This document shows positions 25,164 through 33,480 of a stretch of 33,804 nucleotides of DNA, piece by piece (the stretch's first letter is position 1; every line of letters starts with the position of its first letter). Below the pieces are notes generated by a model. That model was not told the origin of the DNA. It did not search any database and saw only the letters and a list, made by a program, of their open reading frames with translations. A program made the position numbers and the translations under genes. Source of the DNA: an uncultured Veillonella sp. (GTDB taxonomy: Bacteria; Bacillota; Negativicutes; Veillonellales; Veillonellaceae); the NCBI RefSeq assembly GCF_938010505.1, contig NZ_CALLVP010000143.1, positions 1-33,804 of the forward strand, in the 5' to 3' direction.

Positions 25164-27233
25164 TTATTTTAAACAATCTTTACGGGACAAGTTTACACGG
25201 CCTTGTTTATCAATCTCGATAACTTTTACCATGATTTCATCCCCTACACTTACTACGTCTTCTACATTTTCAACGCGTTCTTTTGCAAGTTTGGAAATAT
25301 GTACAAGACCTTCTTTGCCTGGTAATACCTCTACGAATGCGCCAAAGGCCATTAAACGAGTTACTTTACCAAGGTATACTTCACCTACTTCAACCTCTTT
25401 AGTAAGGTTAGTGATGATTTCTTGAGCTTTCGCAGCCCCTTCTTGTTCTACAGAAGCGATAAATACTGTACCATCATCTTCGATGTCAATTTTAGCGCCT
25501 GTTTCTTCGATGATACTGCGGATTACTTTACCGCCAGAACCGATTACGTCACGGATCTTATCAGGATCAATTTTCATTGTAATTATACGTGGAGCGTATT
25601 GAGACATTTCTTGACGTGGTTCAGCAATTGTATCAAGCATGATACCCATGATATGCATGCGGCCTTTGTGAGCTTGTTCTAATGCTTCTTGAAGGATTTC
25701 ACGGGATAATCCGGAAATCTTGATATCCATTTGAATTGCTGTTACGCCTTTAGCTGTACCAGCAACTTTAAAGTCCATATCTCCAAGAGCATCTTCCATG
25801 CCTTGAATGTCAGTTAAAATTGTATAATGTTCCCCTTGAGTTACAAGACCCATAGCAATACCTGCTACAGGAGCTTTAATAGGTACACCAGCATCCATCA
25901 AAGATAATGTAGAACCACATACGGAAGCCATGGAACTAGAACCATTCGATTCCAATACTTCAGATACTAAACGCAACGCATATGGGAAGTCTGCCTCGCT
26001 CGGAATCACAGGCACCAACGCGCGTTCAGCCAATGCACCATGACCGATTTCACGACGCCCAGGGCCACGGGAAGAACGAGTCTCCCCTACCGAGAAAGAT
26101 GGGAAATTATAATGATGGATATAACGTTTTTCAGTTTCAACACCAAGACCATCGATGGTTTGTTTTTCGGATAAAGGCGCTACTGTTGTGACATTCAACA
26201 CTTGAGTTTGGCCACGTGTAAACAAGCCAGAGCCATGTGTACGAGGTAATACGCCTGTACGGCAAGAGATTGGACGAACTTCATCAAGTTGACGACCATC
26301 TGGACGGATTTTTTCAACAGTAATCATATGACGCACGATTTCTTTTGTCATTGCATCAAATGCTTTATTTACATCAGCCAAGTTATCTGGGTAGATTTCT
26401 TCAAAGTGAGCTAATACATCTGAACGTACTTCGCTTTCTTGTGCATCGCGTTGTTGTTTATCTGCACAACGAACTGCAGCATCAAGTTTATCATGACCAT
26501 AGGCACGAACTGCATCACTGATTTCAACAGGAACATCTTTACATTCAAATACGCGTTTTTCCTTGCCTACTTTTGCAGTCATATCTTCTTGGAATGCTAC
26601 GATTTTTTTGATTTCTTCGTGAGCTGCCATGATAACTTCAAGAATGATATCTTCCGGTACTTCTTCAGCGCCACCTTCAACCATGAGGATAGCATCTTTA
26701 GTACCAGCCACAACGATATTAAGATCTGTTTCTTCTAATTGTGCTTTCGTTGGATTTACAACAAATTCACCATTGATACGTCCCATACGAACGCCTGCAA
26801 TAGGACCATTCCAAGGAACATCAGAAATAGACAATGCGGCGGAAGCGCCAATCATACCACAAATGGCTGGATCACAATCTTGGTCCACAGACATAACTGT
26901 TGCTACTACGTGTACTTCGTTTCGTACACCTTTATCAAATAATGGACGAATAGGACGGTCAATCAAACGGCTATTCAAGATCGCAGACTCAGGTGGACGC
27001 GCTTCACGTTTAATGAAGCCCCCTGGTAAACGACCAACCGCATACATTTTTTCTTCATAGTCTACTGTAAGTGGGAAGAAATCGATGTCCTTCGCCTCTT
27101 TAGAGCCTGTAGCAGTAACGAGTACACGAGTATCACCATAGCCAACCATTACAGCACCGCCAGCTTGTTTTGCAAGTTCCCCAGTCTCAATCGTAAGCGT
27201 ACGACCAGCTAGGTCCATTTGGAATTGTTCCAT
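25164..27233 (-). CDS. pnp: Polynucleotide phosphorylase
   Basis: PNPase degrades RNA 3' to 5' with phosphate and is a core of the mRNA decay machinery. The 689 residues match the family: two RNase PH domains (about 1-215 and 300-530, the second carrying GERALVPVIP-like substrate residues and the LTDIQGMEDALGDMDFK metal segment), a KH domain (IGSGGKVIRSIIEETGAKIDI, about 550-600) and a C-terminal S1 domain (GEVYLGKVTRLMAFGAFVEV). AGGAGG precedes the ATG. It follows rpsO, the usual neighbour, but the rpsO terminator separates them and pnp has its own promoter. dut follows in the same transcript. Confidence 0.97.
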   Translation of the reverse strand: MEQFQMDLAGRTLTIETGELAKQAGGAVMVGYGDTRVLVTATGSKEAKDIDFFPLTVDYEEKMYAVGRLPGGFIKREARPPESAILNSRLIDRPIRPLFDKGVRNEVHVVATVMSVDQDCDPAICGMIGASAALSISDVPWNGPIAGVRMGRINGEFVVNPTKAQLEETDLNIVVAGTKDAILMVEGGAEEVPEDIILEVIMAAHEEIKKIVAFQEDMTAKVGKEKRVFECKDVPVEISDAVRAYGHDKLDAAVRCADKQQRDAQESEVRSDVLAHFEEIYPDNLADVNKAFDAMTKEIVRHMITVEKIRPDGRQLDEVRPISCRTGVLPRTHGSGLFTRGQTQVLNVTTVAPLSEKQTIDGLGVETEKRYIHHYNFPSFSVGETRSSRGPGRREIGHGALAERALVPVIPSEADFPYALRLVSEVLESNGSSSMASVCGSTLSLMDAGVPIKAPVAGIAMGLVTQGEHYTILTDIQGMEDALGDMDFKVAGTAKGVTAIQMDIKISGLSREILQEALEQAHKGRMHIMGIMLDTIAEPRQEMSQYAPRIITMKIDPDKIRDVIGSGGKVIRSIIEETGAKIDIEDDGTVFIASVEQEGAAKAQEIITNLTKEVEVGEVYLGKVTRLMAFGAFVEVLPGKEGLVHISKLAKERVENVEDVVSVGDEIMVKVIEIDKQGRVNLSRKDCLK

Positions 27234-27274
27234 TCCTATTCCTCCTAAAAATCTTCTTATATGTATACCTTCTA

Positions 27275-27304
27275 ATTATATATCAATTAAAGCTAAATAG
27301 CCAA
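27275..27304 (-). promoter_or_regulatory. pnp promoter
   Basis: On the minus strand: -35 TTGGCT (27299-27304), an 18-base spacer, and a consensus -10 TATAAT (27275-27280), 42 bases before the pnp start codon. Confidence 0.65.
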
Positions 27305-27310
27305 TTCAAA

Positions 27311-27337
27311 ATAAAAAAGCCGTCCTAAAGGACGGCT
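27311..27337 (-). terminator. rpsO intrinsic terminator
   Basis: A perfect eight-base-pair GC-rich stem AGCCGTCC / GGACGGCT at 27318-27337 with a four-base loop, followed on the minus strand by TTTTTT. It lies seven bases past the rpsO stop and separates it from pnp. Confidence 0.92.
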
Positions 27338-27344
27338 AATTTTA

Positions 27345-27611
27345 TTATTTACGAAGACCAAGGCGTTCGATAAGAGAACGATAACGTTCGATATCTTTAC
27401 GACGAAGGTAGTCAAGCATGTTACGGCGTTGACCAACCAATTTCAACAAACCACGACGGGAATGATGGTCTTTTTTGTGCTCTTTCAAGTGTTCTGTTAA
27501 GTATTGAATACGACTTGTCAAAATCGCAACTTGTACTTCTGGGGAACCAGTGTCACCTTCATGAGTAGCGTATTCTTTAATTACTGCTAATTTAGCTTCT
27601 GTAGTTAACAT
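27345..27611 (-). CDS. rpsO: Ribosomal protein S15
   Basis: Primary 16S rRNA-binding protein of the 30S platform, contacting helices 20-22. The 88 residues match: VIKEYATHEGDTGSPEVQVA, LTEHLKEHKKDHHSRRGLL and LVGQRRNMLDYLRRKDIERY are canonical. GGAGGT precedes the ATG. It stands alone with its own promoter, terminator and a leader that may fold for autogenous control. pnp lies downstream, as in most bacteria. Confidence 0.97.
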   Translation of the reverse strand: MLTTEAKLAVIKEYATHEGDTGSPEVQVAILTSRIQYLTEHLKEHKKDHHSRRGLLKLVGQRRNMLDYLRRKDIERYRSLIERLGLRK

Positions 27612-27641
27612 TAATGTTACCTCCTAAAAAATTATAATCCC

Positions 27642-27685
27642 GATAAGCTTAAGTAACCGTTGGAGAATCGAATACTTCGCTTACG
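27642..27685 (-). promoter_or_regulatory. Possible S15 leader structure
   Basis: In the rpsO leader, TAAGC (27644-27648) pairs with GCTTA (27679-27683) and AAGTA (27651-27655) with TACTT (27673-27677), an interrupted stem with a 17-base loop, just before the Shine-Dalgarno. Ribosomal protein S15 is known in several bacteria to repress its own mRNA through such leader folds. Confidence 0.45.
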
Positions 27686-27706
27686 ATATGTCTTACGACC
27701 TAATTT

Positions 27707-27735
27707 AGTATACAGTATCTGCCCTATCTTGTAAA
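27707..27735 (-). promoter_or_regulatory. rpsO promoter
   Basis: On the minus strand: -35 TTTACA (27730-27735), a 17-base spacer, and -10 TATACT (27707-27712). The RNA would start near 27700, giving a leader of about 88 bases that contains the fold at 27642-27685. Confidence 0.8.
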
Positions 27736-27782
27736 GCAAAAATACAGTAATTGAACAAAAGATGGATTACAACTTCGTTCTA

Positions 27783-28580
27783 TTATTTAGCACCTAGCAC
27801 CATACGGTCGCTCAGTGCATTTTCACCAGCTACCTCAAACTTTTGAAGTAAGTCAGCAACTGTTAATTGTTTCTTTTCGTCCCCTTTTACATCATAGATG
27901 ATTCGACCAGCGTCCATCATGATAAGGCGATTACCAAAGCGCAATGCATCACGCATATTATGGGTAATCATAAGAGTTGTTAGATTATGTTCTGCAACGA
28001 GTTTATCTGTTAGTTGCAACACATTTTCTGCAGTCTTAGGGTCAAGTGCTGCAGTATGTTCATCCAATAATAAGAGTTCTGGACGAAGCATGGTAGCCAT
28101 TAACAATGTAATGGATTGACGTTGACCACCAGATAGTAGGCCCATACGAGCAGATAAACGATCTTCAAGGCCCAAGCCTAATAATGCAAGACGTTCCTTG
28201 AAAAATGCTTGTTCACTATCTTTGAAAGCCCATTTAAGACCTAAGCTTTTACCACGGCGCATAGCAAGAATCAAGTTTTCCTCGATTTGCATATTACCAG
28301 CAGTACCAACCATAGGGTCTTGGAATACACGACCAATGTATTTAGCACGTTTGTATTCTGGCATTTTTGTCACATCAATCTCATTAATTGTAATGGATCC
28401 TTCATCTACTGGAAATACACCAGCGATGGAGTTTAGCAAAGTACTTTTACCAGCACCATTACCACCAATTACAGTACAAAAATCACCCTCTTCTAGACGA
28501 AGGTTGATGCCTTGTAATGCAGTCTTTTCATTAATTGTGCCCTTAAAGAAGGTTTTTACCATATTTTTTACTTCTAACAT
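27783..28580 (-). CDS. ABC transporter ATP-binding protein (TrpZ-like)
   Basis: The 265-residue cytoplasmic ATPase of an importer. Walker A is GGNGAGKST, the signature is LLSGGQRQSIT, Walker B is LLLLDEHTAALDP (with His after Glu), and the switch is THNM. It pairs with the adjacent permease, ten bases upstream. This three-component type, with a DUF534/ABC_sub_bind lipoprotein and a branched-chain-like permease, includes streptococcal TrpXYZ, which is linked to tryptophan uptake, but the substrate here is not shown. Confidence 0.9.
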   Translation of the reverse strand: MLEVKNMVKTFFKGTINEKTALQGINLRLEEGDFCTVIGGNGAGKSTLLNSIAGVFPVDEGSITINEIDVTKMPEYKRAKYIGRVFQDPMVGTAGNMQIEENLILAMRRGKSLGLKWAFKDSEQAFFKERLALLGLGLEDRLSARMGLLSGGQRQSITLLMATMLRPELLLLDEHTAALDPKTAENVLQLTDKLVAEHNLTTLMITHNMRDALRFGNRLIMMDAGRIIYDVKGDEKKQLTVADLLQKFEVAGENALSDRMVLGAK

Positions 28581-28590
28581 AGTGTCCTCC

Positions 28591-29463
28591 TTAACGAGCC
28601 AACCATTTTGCTTTCAATGTAGGTAGGGAAAGCGCGATGGCAACAAGAATTGCAGTGAATAATTTCAAATCATTTGGTGGCATACCCATGTAGAGAACGG
28701 CAGCAATAACGATACGATATACTATAGAACCAAGTACTACAGCGATGAGACTGCGTACGAAGGATTTCGTACCAAATACTACTTCACCAATGATTACAGA
28801 AGCCAAACCAATAACGATGGTACCAATACCCATGCCTACATCAGCAAAGCCTTGGAATTGACCGATAAGAGCCCCAGACATACCAACAAAGCCATTGGAA
28901 ATCAAAAGGCCAAGAACGATCATATTATCAGTATTTACGCCTTGAGCGCGAATCATTTGAGGGTTAACACCTGTAGCACGTAAGGCTGTACCAATTTCGG
29001 TACCGAAGAACCAAAATAAAAGCAAACATACAACTACAGCAACGATAATACCTACGATGGCTGCAGACCACATATTCGGCGTGTGGAAAAATCCACCAAG
29101 AATCGTATAAATTGTATCCATTCGAAGCAAAGATACATTAGCTTTGCCCATGATGTGAAGGTTTACAGAGTACAATGCAATCATTGTCAAAATACCGGCC
29201 AATAATGCAGGAATTTTCAATTTTGTATGAATCCAGCCTGTTACAGCACCTGCTATCATACCACCCACACCGGCAAGTAAAATGGAAAGGATTGGATTCA
29301 TACCACTTGTAATTAAAATAGCGGAAATGGCCGCCCCCATTGGGAACGTACCTTCCACAGTTAAGTCAGCCACATCTAATACACGGAAGGTTATGAATAC
29401 GCCGACCGCTAACAAAGACCATAAAAGGCCTGTGGTTATGGTGCCTACCACTAAATCTAACAT
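28591..29463 (-). CDS. ABC transporter permease (TrpY-like)
   Basis: An integral membrane protein of 290 residues with about eight to nine hydrophobic segments, the first at residues 5-30. The short cytoplasmic loop GTEIGTALRATGVNPQMIRAQGVN, equivalent to the EAA motif, and the GEVVFGTKSFVRSLIAVVLGS segment match the branched-chain amino acid-type permeases found with ABC_sub_bind lipoproteins. It lies between the second lipoprotein gene and the ATPase gene, 11 and 10 bases from each. Confidence 0.9.
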   Translation of the reverse strand: MLDLVVGTITTGLLWSLLAVGVFITFRVLDVADLTVEGTFPMGAAISAILITSGMNPILSILLAGVGGMIAGAVTGWIHTKLKIPALLAGILTMIALYSVNLHIMGKANVSLLRMDTIYTILGGFFHTPNMWSAAIVGIIVAVVVCLLLFWFFGTEIGTALRATGVNPQMIRAQGVNTDNMIVLGLLISNGFVGMSGALIGQFQGFADVGMGIGTIVIGLASVIIGEVVFGTKSFVRSLIAVVLGSIVYRIVIAAVLYMGMPPNDLKLFTAILVAIALSLPTLKAKWLAR

Positions 29464-29474
29464 TAAAATCTCCT

Positions 29475-30455
29475 CTATTGTTTCATGTCTTTACGAAGAG
29501 CTTCAGGAATCGTGATTCCCAATTTTTTAGCACGTTCTTCGTTAACAGTTAACTTAATCTCTTTTTGTGTCTCAATAGCTAAGTCTGCAATTTTTGCTTC
29601 ACCAGCTAGAACTTTTGCAGCCATTAAACCTGTTTGGTAACCCAATTGATAGTAATCAACAGAATATGTTGCTACGCCACCAGTCATTGTCATGCCTTCG
29701 TCAGCAGCAAATACCGGGATTTTAGCAGCATCTGTAATTTGTGCCAAGTTAGCCATAGCAGATGCTAATACATTATCTGTTGGTGTATAAATAGCTTGCA
29801 CATCTTGGTTTACAAGATTTGTAGCTGCTTGTTGAATATCATTTACGTTGGAAACAGTTGCCTCTACGACAGTAATACCTTTTGTAGCAGCATAGGCTTT
29901 CATTTTTTCAACTTGTAATTGGGAGTTGATTTCAGAGGATGTATAAATGGCACCAATACGCTTTACGTTCGGTACTAATGCTATGATAAGATCAACCTCT
30001 TTTTCAACAGGTGTCATGTCGGATGTACCAGATACATTACCACCAGGGCGTTCATTAGATTGAACGAGTTTAGCTGTCACGTAGTCTGTAATAGCTGTAC
30101 CCATGATTGGCATGTCATGAGAAGCATTTGCCATCGTCTGAGCCGCAGGTGTTGCAATAGCTAATACTAAATCTTTTTTATCAGATACGAAGCGTTGTGC
30201 AATGCTGTTCAAATTAGATTGGTCAGCCTGTGCATTTTGTTGGTCAATTTTAATATTTTGACCATCTTTATAACCTTTAGCCGCTAAAGCATCTACGAAG
30301 CCCTTATTAGCAGCATCAAGGGATGGATGTTCTACTAATTGAATAACACCAATTTTCTTTTGGTCATTAGTTGCGGTATTAGAACCACAACCGGCTACCA
30401 TTGCCATAACAGCAATGGCACTAAGTGCCACTGCAATACTTTTTTTCCAGTTCAT
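29475..30455 (-). CDS. ABC substrate-binding lipoprotein, copy 2
   Basis: A 326-residue ABC_sub_bind family protein. A type II signal peptide with lipobox VAGC ends near residue 23, so it is anchored on the outside of the inner membrane. The two-lobed periplasmic-binding fold is recognisable from GVIQLVEHPSLDAANKGF, FVSDKKDLVLAIATPAAQ, RPGGNVSGTSDM and VDYYQLGYQTGLMAAK. It is closely similar along its full length to the protein encoded directly upstream (30480-31457), with only a 24-base gap, so the pair arose by tandem duplication. It is followed by one permease and one ATPase. Confidence 0.93.
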   Translation of the reverse strand: MNWKKSIAVALSAIAVMAMVAGCGSNTATNDQKKIGVIQLVEHPSLDAANKGFVDALAAKGYKDGQNIKIDQQNAQADQSNLNSIAQRFVSDKKDLVLAIATPAAQTMANASHDMPIMGTAITDYVTAKLVQSNERPGGNVSGTSDMTPVEKEVDLIIALVPNVKRIGAIYTSSEINSQLQVEKMKAYAATKGITVVEATVSNVNDIQQAATNLVNQDVQAIYTPTDNVLASAMANLAQITDAAKIPVFAADEGMTMTGGVATYSVDYYQLGYQTGLMAAKVLAGEAKIADLAIETQKEIKLTVNEERAKKLGITIPEALRKDMKQ

Positions 30456-30479
30456 GTATAACTCCTTACCAGTTATGTA

Positions 30480-31457
30480 TTAAATCATAGTCGCCTTGTT
30501 CATCAAATCCTCTGGTAAGGTGATGCCCAATTTTTCTAATTTATCTTTCCCCACAACTAATTTAAATTCTTTCTGCATTTCGATAGGCATGTCTTCAACT
30601 TTAGCTTCGCCAGTTAAAATTTTTGCTGCCATCAAGCCTGTTTGGTAACCAAGCTTGTAGTAATCTACAGACAAGGACATAACGGCTCCACCTTTTACGT
30701 GGTTATCTTCACCGCCAAATACAGGAATTTTTGCTGGGTCGGTAATAGCTACGAGATTGCTCATAGCAGAAGCTACAACATTATCTGTTGGTACATATAC
30801 AGCATCTACACGTTGAGATACGAGGTTTTGTGCCGCTTGTTGAATATCGTTTACATTGGAAACTGTAACTTCTTCAACTTTAATGCCTTTTGTAGCTGCA
30901 TAAGCTTTCATCTTCTCCACTTGAATTTGAGAATTTACTTCGCTAGAGCTATAAATAGTGCCAATTGTTTTCGCATTTGGCATTACTTGTAAAATTAAAT
31001 CTACTTGTTGCTCTACTGGATTCATGTCGGATGTACCAGACACATTACCACCAGGTTTTTGATTGGATTTAACAAGTTTAGCTGCCTCGTAATCAGTAAT
31101 AGCTGTACCTAAAATTGGAATATCATGAGTTGCATTCGCCATGGATTGAGCCGCTGGCGTAGCAATTGCTAAAATCAAGTTTTTCCGATCGGATACGAAA
31201 CGCTGTGCAATACTATTCAAATTAGATTGATCTGCTTGCGCATTTTGTTGATCAAAAGTAATCTTTTCTGCCAAACCTTTTTCTTTTAGCGCATCAACAA
31301 AACCTTTATTTGCCGCATCTAATGCAGGATGCTCTACCAGTTGTACAACACCAACTTTGTATTCACCATTCGATGTAGTTCCATTTGAGCCACAGCCTGT
31401 AAACGCCAACAATGCTGTCGCTGTGAGCGCCAAAGCAATACCTTTTTTCAAGTTCAT
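30480..31457 (-). CDS. ABC substrate-binding lipoprotein, copy 1
   Basis: A 325-residue lipoprotein, first gene of the importer operon. Lipobox FTGC ends the signal peptide near residue 21. The body is the ABC_sub_bind fold and most residues match copy 2, for example QNAQADQSNLNSIAQRFVSD in both. Differences cluster in the C-terminal lobe (GGEDNHVKGGAVMSLSV here, ADEGMTMTGGVATYSV there), so the two may bind different but related ligands. AAGGAAA precedes the start. It has a palindromic operator over its promoter. Confidence 0.93.
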   Translation of the reverse strand: MNLKKGIALALTATALLAFTGCGSNGTTSNGEYKVGVVQLVEHPALDAANKGFVDALKEKGLAEKITFDQQNAQADQSNLNSIAQRFVSDRKNLILAIATPAAQSMANATHDIPILGTAITDYEAAKLVKSNQKPGGNVSGTSDMNPVEQQVDLILQVMPNAKTIGTIYSSSEVNSQIQVEKMKAYAATKGIKVEEVTVSNVNDIQQAAQNLVSQRVDAVYVPTDNVVASAMSNLVAITDPAKIPVFGGEDNHVKGGAVMSLSVDYYKLGYQTGLMAAKILTGEAKVEDMPIEMQKEFKLVVGKDKLEKLGITLPEDLMNKATMI

Positions 31458-31496
31458 GGGGATTTCCTTCCTATCTGCAAAGATTATAATACTTTT

Positions 31497-31525
31497 ATTA
31501 TAAACAAATTTATCTACTACATCAA
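31497..31525 (-). promoter_or_regulatory. Promoter of the ABC importer operon
   Basis: On the minus strand: -35 TTGATG (31520-31525), a 17-base spacer, and consensus -10 TATAAT (31497-31502), about 40 bases before the first lipoprotein gene. The -35 box lies inside the palindrome at 31513-31534. Confidence 0.75.
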
Positions 31526-31534
31526 TGTAGCAGA
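31513..31534. promoter_or_regulatory. Palindromic operator over the -35 box
   Basis: TCTACTACAT (31513-31522) and ATGTAGCAGA (31525-31534) are inverted copies with a single mismatch and a two-base centre. A further ATGTAG half-site in the other orientation lies about 14 bases further from the gene. The position over the -35 predicts repression by a dimeric regulator not found in the window. Confidence 0.6.
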
Positions 31535-31588
31535 TTAAAGTATTCTACATTTGTCCATTTATAGAACACATTAAGATATGAAATCCTC

Positions 31589-31966
31589 TTACTTTTCAAG
31601 AGACGCTAACATGTCTTCTGTTAAATCATTAGCTGCTAAAATATAGTCCTTAAGAGTCCCTTTATCGAGAGCTACCTTCATAACAGGCACTTCAAATGGG
31701 TCCAAGATGACGCACATTAGAATTTCACCCGTTACATAGTAACCAACCACTGCTTCCCCTTCTTCAGGATCTAAGGTTTCACGTTTTACAGTAACACAGT
31801 ATGGTCTCATAACCTGCGCTGCTGCTTTTGCTACCTCTTCACGATTAGCAATATATTCTTCAACCTTCGTTTCAGGGATGTCAAAGATATCTACCTTTAC
31901 AGTCTTGACCTCTGTAGCCTCTCCTTTCGCAGACTCTATAGCTGCGCCTAATTCTGTTTGCTTCAT
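31589..31966 (-). CDS. Unrecognised 125-residue protein
   Basis: A small acidic soluble protein (KVDIFDIPETKVEEYIANREEVAKAA...) that I do not recognise; no membrane segment, signal peptide or metal motif. I take the ATG at 31966 (MKQTELG), with GAGGTG five bases upstream; a GTG two codons further up lies inside that Shine-Dalgarno. It follows the aminopeptidase gene by 50 bases, with a hairpin between, and may share its transcript. Codon use looks like the neighbours. Confidence 0.75.
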   Translation of the reverse strand: MKQTELGAAIESAKGEATEVKTVKVDIFDIPETKVEEYIANREEVAKAAAQVMRPYCVTVKRETLDPEEGEAVVGYYVTGEILMCVILDPFEVPVMKVALDKGTLKDYILAANDLTEDMLASLEK

Positions 31967-31984
31967 ATACACCTCACATAGAAT

Positions 31985-32008
31985 GGACTTTCACCATTGG
32001 TGAAAGCC
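31985..32008 (-). terminator. Hairpin between the aminopeptidase gene and the 31589 gene
   Basis: CTTTCACC (31988-31995) pairs with GGTGAAAG (31999-32006) around the loop ATT, with further partial pairing outside. It lies nine bases past the aminopeptidase stop. No T run follows on the minus strand, so it may be a processing or attenuating hairpin, not a full terminator. Confidence 0.5.
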
Positions 32009-32016
32009 CCATTATC

Positions 32017-33408
32017 TTAGATTGATTCATCAGCTGCATTTAAGAACGCCACATAACATTGTTTAGCCTCGTAAATATCAGCCTTAGATGTAACCTCCCA
32101 AGGAGCATGCATGCTAAGTACGGCTACACCACAATCGATGACATTCATACCATAAAGGGCCATGATGTACGCAATCGTACCGCCGCCACCGAGGTCTACC
32201 TTGCCAAGTTCAGCAGTTTGATAAGTTACGTTATTAGACTCCATTACACGGCGGATAAAGCCCATGTACTCAGCATTGGCATCGTTAGAACCAGCTTTAC
32301 CACGAGAGCCAGTAAATTTATTGAATACTACACCCATACCAAGGTAAGAAGCATTTTTCTTTTCATATGCAGACGCATAGAGTGGATCATAGCCTGCACT
32401 TACATCGGAGGACAACATACGGGATTTTTCCAACGTACGGCGCACGCTCACCGAGTTAGGTTTACCCATAAGTGTTAAAATTTCAGCTACTGCATTTTCA
32501 AAGAAACGAGATTGCATGCCCGTAGCACCTACAGAACCAATTTCCTCTTTATCGACGAGTAAACAACAAGTAGTGCGCTTTACAGAATCCACTTCAAGCA
32601 TTGCTACCAAGGATGTGTAGGCACACACGCGGTCATCTTGACCATACGCCATTATCATGGAACGATCAAAGCCCATATCACGTGCTTTACCAGCTGGTAC
32701 AATTTCTAATTCTGCAGACAGTAAGTCGCGTTCTATAAACCCATACTCTTTTTCAAGCAGGCTATTAATAAATTTAGTAACCCCTTCTTTTTCTTCGTCT
32801 TTAACTGGACGGCTACCGATGAGTAAATCAAGAGCTTCCCCTTCAATTACTTTAGCTGCATTCTTTTGCATTTGCTCTTGACCTAAATGAGGCAACAAGT
32901 CAGTAATACAAAATACAGGATCAGTTTCTTTATCGCCAATATTAATATTGATACGAGTTCCATCTGTTTTTACCACAACACCATGAATGGCAAGTGGCAT
33001 TGCAACCCAGTGATACTTTTTAATACCACCATAATAGTGAGTGTCCCAAAATAAAAGATTGCTATCTTCGTATTGAGGATTTTGTTTTACGTCAATACGT
33101 GGAGAGTCAATATGAGCCCCCAAGATATTCATGCCCAACTCGATATCATCAGTACCAATATTAAACAGGGCAATAGATTTATCCATATAAGTGTAATAAA
33201 TCTTATCACCTGCCTTGATTGGCGTATTGCTCTTAATGACGTCATTTAGATTTACGTAGCCCTTTGCTTCTGCAAATTCTACGGCTTGCACAACGCATTC
33301 ACGTTCTGTTTTACCATTATCTAAAAATTGACGATATGTATCACTTAAAGCATATACCTTTTCCATAGTGGCATCATCATAATTATGCCATGCATATTTA
33401 CGTTCCAT
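32017..33408 (-). CDS. M18 family metalloaminopeptidase
   Basis: A 463-residue dinuclear zinc aminopeptidase of family M18, which removes acidic or neutral N-terminal residues from peptides in the cytosol. Metal ligands and catalytic residues are visible: GAHIDSPRID with H99 and D101, QDDR with D258, DKEEIGSVGATGM with E288-E289, SSDVSAG with D335, and a C-terminal His in SMHAPWEV. Length fits the bacterial ApeB-type enzymes. AAAGGA precedes the ATG. Neighbouring small genes give no hint about its natural substrate. Confidence 0.94.
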   Translation of the reverse strand: MERKYAWHNYDDATMEKVYALSDTYRQFLDNGKTERECVVQAVEFAEAKGYVNLNDVIKSNTPIKAGDKIYYTYMDKSIALFNIGTDDIELGMNILGAHIDSPRIDVKQNPQYEDSNLLFWDTHYYGGIKKYHWVAMPLAIHGVVVKTDGTRININIGDKETDPVFCITDLLPHLGQEQMQKNAAKVIEGEALDLLIGSRPVKDEEKEGVTKFINSLLEKEYGFIERDLLSAELEIVPAGKARDMGFDRSMIMAYGQDDRVCAYTSLVAMLEVDSVKRTTCCLLVDKEEIGSVGATGMQSRFFENAVAEILTLMGKPNSVSVRRTLEKSRMLSSDVSAGYDPLYASAYEKKNASYLGMGVVFNKFTGSRGKAGSNDANAEYMGFIRRVMESNNVTYQTAELGKVDLGGGGTIAYIMALYGMNVIDCGVAVLSMHAPWEVTSKADIYEAKQCYVAFLNAADESI

Positions 33409-33431
33409 AATCTATCCTTTCTAAAAATTCA

Positions 33432-33460
33432 CACTCTAATATTTAGTACAGCTTAGAGTG
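33432..33460 (-). terminator. Terminator hairpin after the 33481 gene
   Basis: CACTCTAA (33432-33439) pairs perfectly with TTAGAGTG (33453-33460) around a 13-base loop; on the minus strand five T follow after four bases. It lies 20 bases past the stop of the 33481 gene and upstream of the aminopeptidase start. Confidence 0.6.
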
Positions 33461-33480
33461 ATGAACCTAAGTTTACAAAA

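Noticed and set aside
26629..27060. Plus-strand frame of 143 residues opposite pnp
   Set aside because: Antisense shadow of a highly conserved gene.
28198..28626. Plus-strand frame of 142 residues opposite the ABC ATPase gene
   Set aside because: Antisense shadow; spans the gene junction without its own signals.
31458..31588. T-box or tryptophan attenuator before the importer operon
   Set aside because: The leader is too short, and neither T-box consensus nor a leader peptide with Trp codons is seen.
32059..32478. Plus-strand frame of 139 residues opposite the aminopeptidase gene
   Set aside because: Antisense shadow with no start signals.
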